From: Castor canadensis
Lineage: Eukaryota; Chordata; Mammalia; Rodentia; Castoridae
Assembly (NCBI RefSeq): GCF_047511655.1
Contig: NC_133397.1
Location: 128,982,308 to 129,046,307 of the forward strand
Direction of reading: 5' to 3'
Length of the DNA: 64,000 nt
A model generated the notes under the pieces. The model was not told the origin of the DNA. It searched no databases and was given only the letters and a program-made list of their open reading frames with translations. Made by a program: the position numbers and the translations under genes. Shown piece by piece: positions 61,001 to 64,000 of the stretch. Every line of letters starts with the position of its first letter. Position 1 is the first letter of the stretch.

Positions 61001-63313
61001 AAATAGACAATTTATATAAACTTTACATTGCACACTTTTCTGAGTAGCGTGAAGTCTCATGCTGTCCTGCTTCATCCAGTCCAGTCAGGAATCATCCCTT
61101 TGATGACATCCACACTCAGTTTGCTACCTGCCTATTTAGCCAGCAGTCATCTTGGTCATCATGATGCTGTAGCACTTGGACACCTCATCTATGCAAAAAG
61201 AAGCTGTAAAGTACTATGTGCACAGGCTCAATAACACCTGTGGTTTCAGGTGTTCACTGGGGGTCTTTGGAATGTATCCACCGTGGATAACAGGGACTAC
61301 TGTATTACAAATGCTGGCGAGAAACACAAGCAAATGCAAAGTTGTTATGTGAAAACTAAGTTGTGGGTTTTGAAACAACTCAATGAGTGGGTCACAAACA
61401 TTTGCCACCAATTGGAAATAGACAGAACAGTAGTAAAATACTGTGAGAAATGCCATAAAAATATAACATGTTATACTGATTTACAAATGTTTTAATTCTT
61501 CCTTTTCATTAGAGAAAGTAATATAAGCAATAGACAGTGTACCATGAGTATGAAAGACTAAGAAAGACTAAGAATTTTAATGAAATGACTCATATAAAAA
61601 GAATCAAGGTTTGGCCCAATCAAAAGATAAACATGAATCTATACTTAGTTTGAGACTAAAATATTTTAAAAACCTGTCCCTTTCTAGCGGTGACAACCTC
61701 CTGCAAGAACTCTGCACCTGGCTCAAAGCCCACTTCTAGTTCACACATATGACATGCTGACGATGCCGTGAAGCCCATGGCCAGTAGTCACGTGTGCGAT
61801 GGGTCCATGTTTGGGGCTCCATTGCCCCCTGCCTGCCTGTGTGAGGAAAGGCAAGGCTTCCACAGGACTAAATGCACCAAATCAAGAGGAGCAGGAAACC
61901 CCCTGATATTCACATTCTGGATATTTTAACTCACTTTTGGATTAAGTGAGCTCAGTTTATCAGGTAAAATCAGATGTACCATACTTAGATAAAAGTAGAT
62001 AGCTTCCATTTTCTGTACAGACAGCCAAATATCCAATATATCTTTAAGAAAAAGTTCTTATATATCCTTTATTAGTCTAATCACCCAGAAATGTGAATAA
62101 ATGGTTAGGTTTATCCAAACTTAAGGTAAAAATATTTTAACTTGATTCCTATGCTGATTAGTAACCATAACAGAAAGGAGAAAAACCACAAGAACTTTTC
62201 TGGAATATCGATAAACACATTTTTCTACAGGGCTAAGAAATTAGCCTAAGTTTATCAAGCTAAATACTTTTAAGACTCACTAGGCTCTGGGGAAATAAAA
62301 TTCACATCAGCACTCTTGCTTTTTAAAAGCATGTTCCCAAGGGTTCTAACTGTAGATTTCCCAACAGTTACAACTTTTAAAACTTTTCATAAGAGTGGCT
62401 ACAAATGTAAAAACTACTCAGAAAAGATTAGCTTTTTTTTTTTTCCAAGACTCACTTCAAAGTCTAAAAGTGCCTTATTTATTTAATTTTTTGAGACAGT
62501 CTCAAAAAAGGCTGGCCTCAGACTCACTCCATGGTCCAGATCTTAAACTCAAGATCCTCCCTCCACCTCCAGAGTGCTGGAATTACAGGTGTGTGCACCA
62601 CTCCCAGCTAAAAGTGCTTCATAACTCAATTTATTGAGAGCCAATTAGTGCGGCTGAAATTCAGTTCTGGAGGACTGTCTGGTTATATCACAAAGTTTTT
62701 AAAATCTAAATATAATGAAGTTAACCTTTTTCTTTTAAAAATTGTGCTAACATGTGCATAACATAAAATTTACTTTTTTGGTTTTGTTTTGTATTTTTGA
62801 GACAGGGTCTCTTGCTGAAGGCCTAGGCTAGCTTCAGCATATGATTCTCTTGCCTTATCTTCCCGTGTGCTGCGATTACAGGTATGAACCATGACACCCA
62901 GCTCTACCATTTTAGCCTTTTTTGAGGGTGGTGGTGCTGGGGTTTGAACTCAGGGCCTTGCACTAGCTAGGCAGGCACTCCACACTCAGTGCCTCCAGCC
63001 CCCATTTTAAAGTACACTTTTCTGACATTAATACAGTTCATTTTTGCAAGATGTACACAATACCAGTAAGGTTTCTCAGAAATGCACAGCTATTTGGGAA
63101 AGAAATTACTTTTTCCTTAGAGAGCTGCTTTATCTCCTCCAGCTCAGTAGAAAGCCTTTCCACTTCTCTCTGAGCTTGCACTTGTTGACGACGGGCCTCC
63201 ACCAGCTCAGTGTGCGAGTTCTGCACCTGCTCCTGGGTTAGTCTCAATTCTTGCCCCAAATCTAAAGCCTCCTTGTACTGAGTGGCAATGTACTGTTCTT
63301 GCTCCTTTATAAC
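51068..63313 (-). CDS. CCDC18: CCDC18 C-terminal part, five exons (334 aa in window; 5' part outside)
   Basis: The window holds complement(join(63313..63110, 60506..60369, 57272..57072, 54783..54337, 51082..51068)), which continues beyond the right edge. CCDC18 is a large, mostly coiled-coil protein (about 1450 residues in human) reported at centriolar satellites; its biochemical role is poorly known. The first three exons here show continuous heptad-rich coiled coil (for example [20 protein letters not shown] and [18 protein letters not shown]). The fourth changes to a Ser/Pro-rich, probably disordered tail with the conserved block [15 protein letters not shown] and a short helix [16 protein letters not shown]. 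All exon junctions seen are phase 0. Gene order and strand next to DR1 match human 1p22.1 as I remember it. The exons are intact with consensus splice sites, so this is the real gene. Confidence 0.95.
51083..54336. repeat. CCDC18 last intron: L2 fossil and SINEs
   Basis: Composite SINE 51795-52005 (-), ID-like 52895-52980 (-), composite 53565-53745 (-) and a degraded ID-like piece 53920-53985 (+). A plus-strand L2 runs about 52080-53340. The rest (51100-51780) is AT-rich intron. Confidence 0.65.
52080..53340 (+). repeat. Long L2 LINE fossil, plus strand, antisense to CCDC18
   Basis: L2 landmarks occur in order: ttgaacttaagatatctaaa, gtcacttccctattcagaac with tgaatggcttcctgtcacac, then aagaggccttcccagattac, cctggcactacagcatagac and ctaagctccttgtggataag near the end. 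An ID-like SINE at 52895-52980 interrupts it. With about 1.2 kb kept it is an unusually long L2 remnant. Frames are broken. Confidence 0.75.
54337..54783 (-). CDS. CCDC18: CCDC18 penultimate exon (149 codons, disordered tail)
   Basis: The acceptor is tttctacag ending at 54784 and the donor is CAG|gtatgt at 54337/54336. It codes [16 protein letters not shown] through [11 protein letters not shown], 447 bases, phase 0. After a last heptad segment the composition turns to Ser, Asp, Pro and Lys, typical of a flexible tail, with conserved-looking patches [13 protein letters not shown] and [17 protein letters not shown]. The frame stays open past the donor for 58 codons, and a second strong donor lies 81 bases further at 54256 (see findings). 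Confidence 0.94.
54784..57071. repeat. CCDC18 intron: SINEs, CA run
   Basis: A dinucleotide run (AC)14 is at 55045-55073. Minus-strand SINE array 55080-55400 (ID-like plus two B1-like units), ID-like 56050-56125 (-) and a composite pair 56180-56490 (+). 56500-57070 is AT-rich intron. Confidence 0.65.
57072..57272 (-). CDS. CCDC18: CCDC18 exon (67 codons, coiled coil)
   Basis: The acceptor is gattatag ending at 57273 and the donor is AAG|gtaagt at 57072/57071. It codes [14 protein letters not shown] to AANEALLIK, 201 bases, phase 0. It contains the strongest predicted heptads of the window ([16 protein letters not shown] and [17 protein letters not shown]). The exon's first codon happens to be ATG, but there is no sign of a separate promoter. 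Confidence 0.94.
57273..60368. repeat. CCDC18 intron: L1 insert and SINEs
   Basis: Partial ID-like 57325-57370 (-); degraded composite 58140-58310 (+); the L1 3' end 58726-59246 (+); B1-like and composite units 59810-60085 (-); MIR-like 60100-60240 (-); ID-like 60255-60345 (-) close to the exon. 57400-58130 and 59270-59800 are AT-rich intron. Confidence 0.65.
58726..59246 (+). mobile_element. L1 3' end fragment, 5'-truncated, with target-site duplication
   Basis: The insert starts at atgttctccctcatatgtgg, the last coding part and 3' UTR of the same L1 family, and ends in an A-rich tail. A perfect 16-base duplication tatatataaaaacaga lies at 58710-58725 and 59247-59262. It sits in a CCDC18 intron, opposite to the gene's strand. 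The G-rich tract at 59130-59190 is present. Confidence 0.93.
60369..60506 (-). CDS. CCDC18: CCDC18 exon (46 codons, coiled coil)
   Basis: The acceptor is gttag ending at 60507 and the donor is GAG|gtaagg at 60369/60368. It codes [16 protein letters not shown] to EAYHME, 138 bases, phase 0 at both ends. Continuous heptads link it to its neighbours. A minus-strand ID-like SINE sits only about 25-110 bases downstream in the intron. Confidence 0.93.
60507..63109. repeat. CCDC18 intron: mostly unique, SINEs near the downstream exon side
   Basis: About 60510-62470 has no young repeat and no exon-like sequence; the ORF at 61214-61456 (minus) has no coiled-coil character. B1-like 62480-62615 (-), B1-like 62780-62905 (-) and ID-like 62920-63005 (-) lie close to the exon at 63110. 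Confidence 0.6.
63110..63313 (-). CDS. CCDC18: CCDC18 exon (68 codons, coiled coil)
   Basis: The acceptor is tttccag at 63320-63314. The exon codes from [12 protein letters not shown] to IKQLSKEK in phase 0 and is 204 bases long. It is all coiled coil rich in Glu, Gln and Arg. The donor is unusually weak: A at the last exon base, then gtaatt, without G at +5. The reading frame continues a few codons into the intron before a stop. Confidence 0.93.
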
Positions 63314-64000
63314 CTGGAAAGCACAAGGTATTTGTAGGTTTCAAAATGAAATATGTAGTTATAACCTATTTCTTATTCTGATTTATTTTTCAGTAAGTAG
63401 ATTTCTGCCTCCCAACTAAATCCCTATAAAATTTAACTTATGATGAGTATCACCCACTGTGAAACTGGTATTGAGGAACAAACCTTTCTTTGTAATAAAA
63501 AATGAAAAAGAGGGTGGGGAGAGGGCTGGGGAAGACAACTGGGCGATGTAGATAATGTGTGAGACTAATCGGAGTTGTCACTGTGAATGCCCACATGATG
63601 AATGCGTCCTAACAAAGAACCACAGAAAAAAGAACTATGATGAATCCAGGAATTTTTTTTTTTTTTTTGGTACTGCAGTTTGAACCCAGGCTTGCACACA
63701 CACTAGGTTATTGCTCTACCACTGAGCAATATGCCCATCCAGCCCTTTTTGAGACAGGGTCTTACTAAGTTGCCCAGGCTGGCCTCGAACTTGAGATCCT
63801 CCTGCCTCTGCCTCCCAAGGAGCTGGGATGATTACAGGCATCACCACCATGCTTGCCTGGAACACTCTTTTTTTGTTTTTGGTGTTACCAGAGTTTAAAC
63901 TCAGGGCTTTGAGCTTGTTAGGCAAGTGCTCTACTGCCTGAGCCATGCTTTTAGCCCCTGGGATGCCTATTCATATGTTTTGCATGACTTTCATATATCA
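63314..64000. repeat. CCDC18 intron to window edge: SINEs
   Basis: ID-like 63655-63745 (-), B1-like 63745-63865 (-) and ID-like 63870-63960 (-) form a tandem group. No further exon is seen before the edge. Confidence 0.65.

Overview
The window is mammalian nuclear DNA. It has spliced genes with GT-AG introns, one CpG-island promoter, and a dense background of SINEs, L1, L2, MIR and LTR fossils. The SINEs are a short ID-like tRNA-derived element, a B1-like (7SL-type) element, and a composite of the two. Together with a young L1 family this suggests a non-murid rodent. From memory of the SINE sequences I favour a castorimorph (beaver-like) genome; this is an inference I could not test.

Two protein-coding genes lie in tandem on the minus strand. 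DR1 (NC2-beta, TBP-binding repressor and ATAC subunit) is complete: three coding exons at 11312-11093, 5252-5089 and 2737-2591 join in frame to 176 residues. A long, SINE-free 3' UTR runs towards base 1. Its promoter is a CpG island at about 10.9-12.5 kb. The 3' end of CCDC18 (a large coiled-coil protein) enters from the right edge. Five exons (63313-63110, 60506-60369, 57272-57072, 54783-54337, 51082-51068) give the last 334 residues, all exon junctions are phase 0, and the last exon codes only four residues before the stop. The order CCDC18 then DR1 on one strand matches the human 1p22.1 order as I remember it.

Layout: 1-2590 DR1 3' UTR; 2591-11312 DR1 coding exons and SINE-rich introns; 10.9-12.5 kb CpG island with inverted ETS sites; 12.5-50.9 kb intergenic DNA with no convincing protein gene but many repeats; 50.9-64.0 kb CCDC18. 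Intergenic items of note are three young-L1 3' fragments (one nested in a SINE with a 14-bp duplication), two opposed ERV-type LTRs, MaLR-type LTRs, L2/MIR fossils, a U6 snRNA pseudogene (38.3 kb), a 5S rRNA pseudogene (47.8 kb), an unexplained GC-rich 1-kb block (14.6-15.65 kb) and a possible decayed DNA transposon with inverted ends (21.8-24.1 kb).

I found no new multi-gene system. The most checkable new points are an in-frame alternative donor that would add 27 residues near the CCDC18 C-terminus, the DR1 divergent promoter architecture, and the nested L1.
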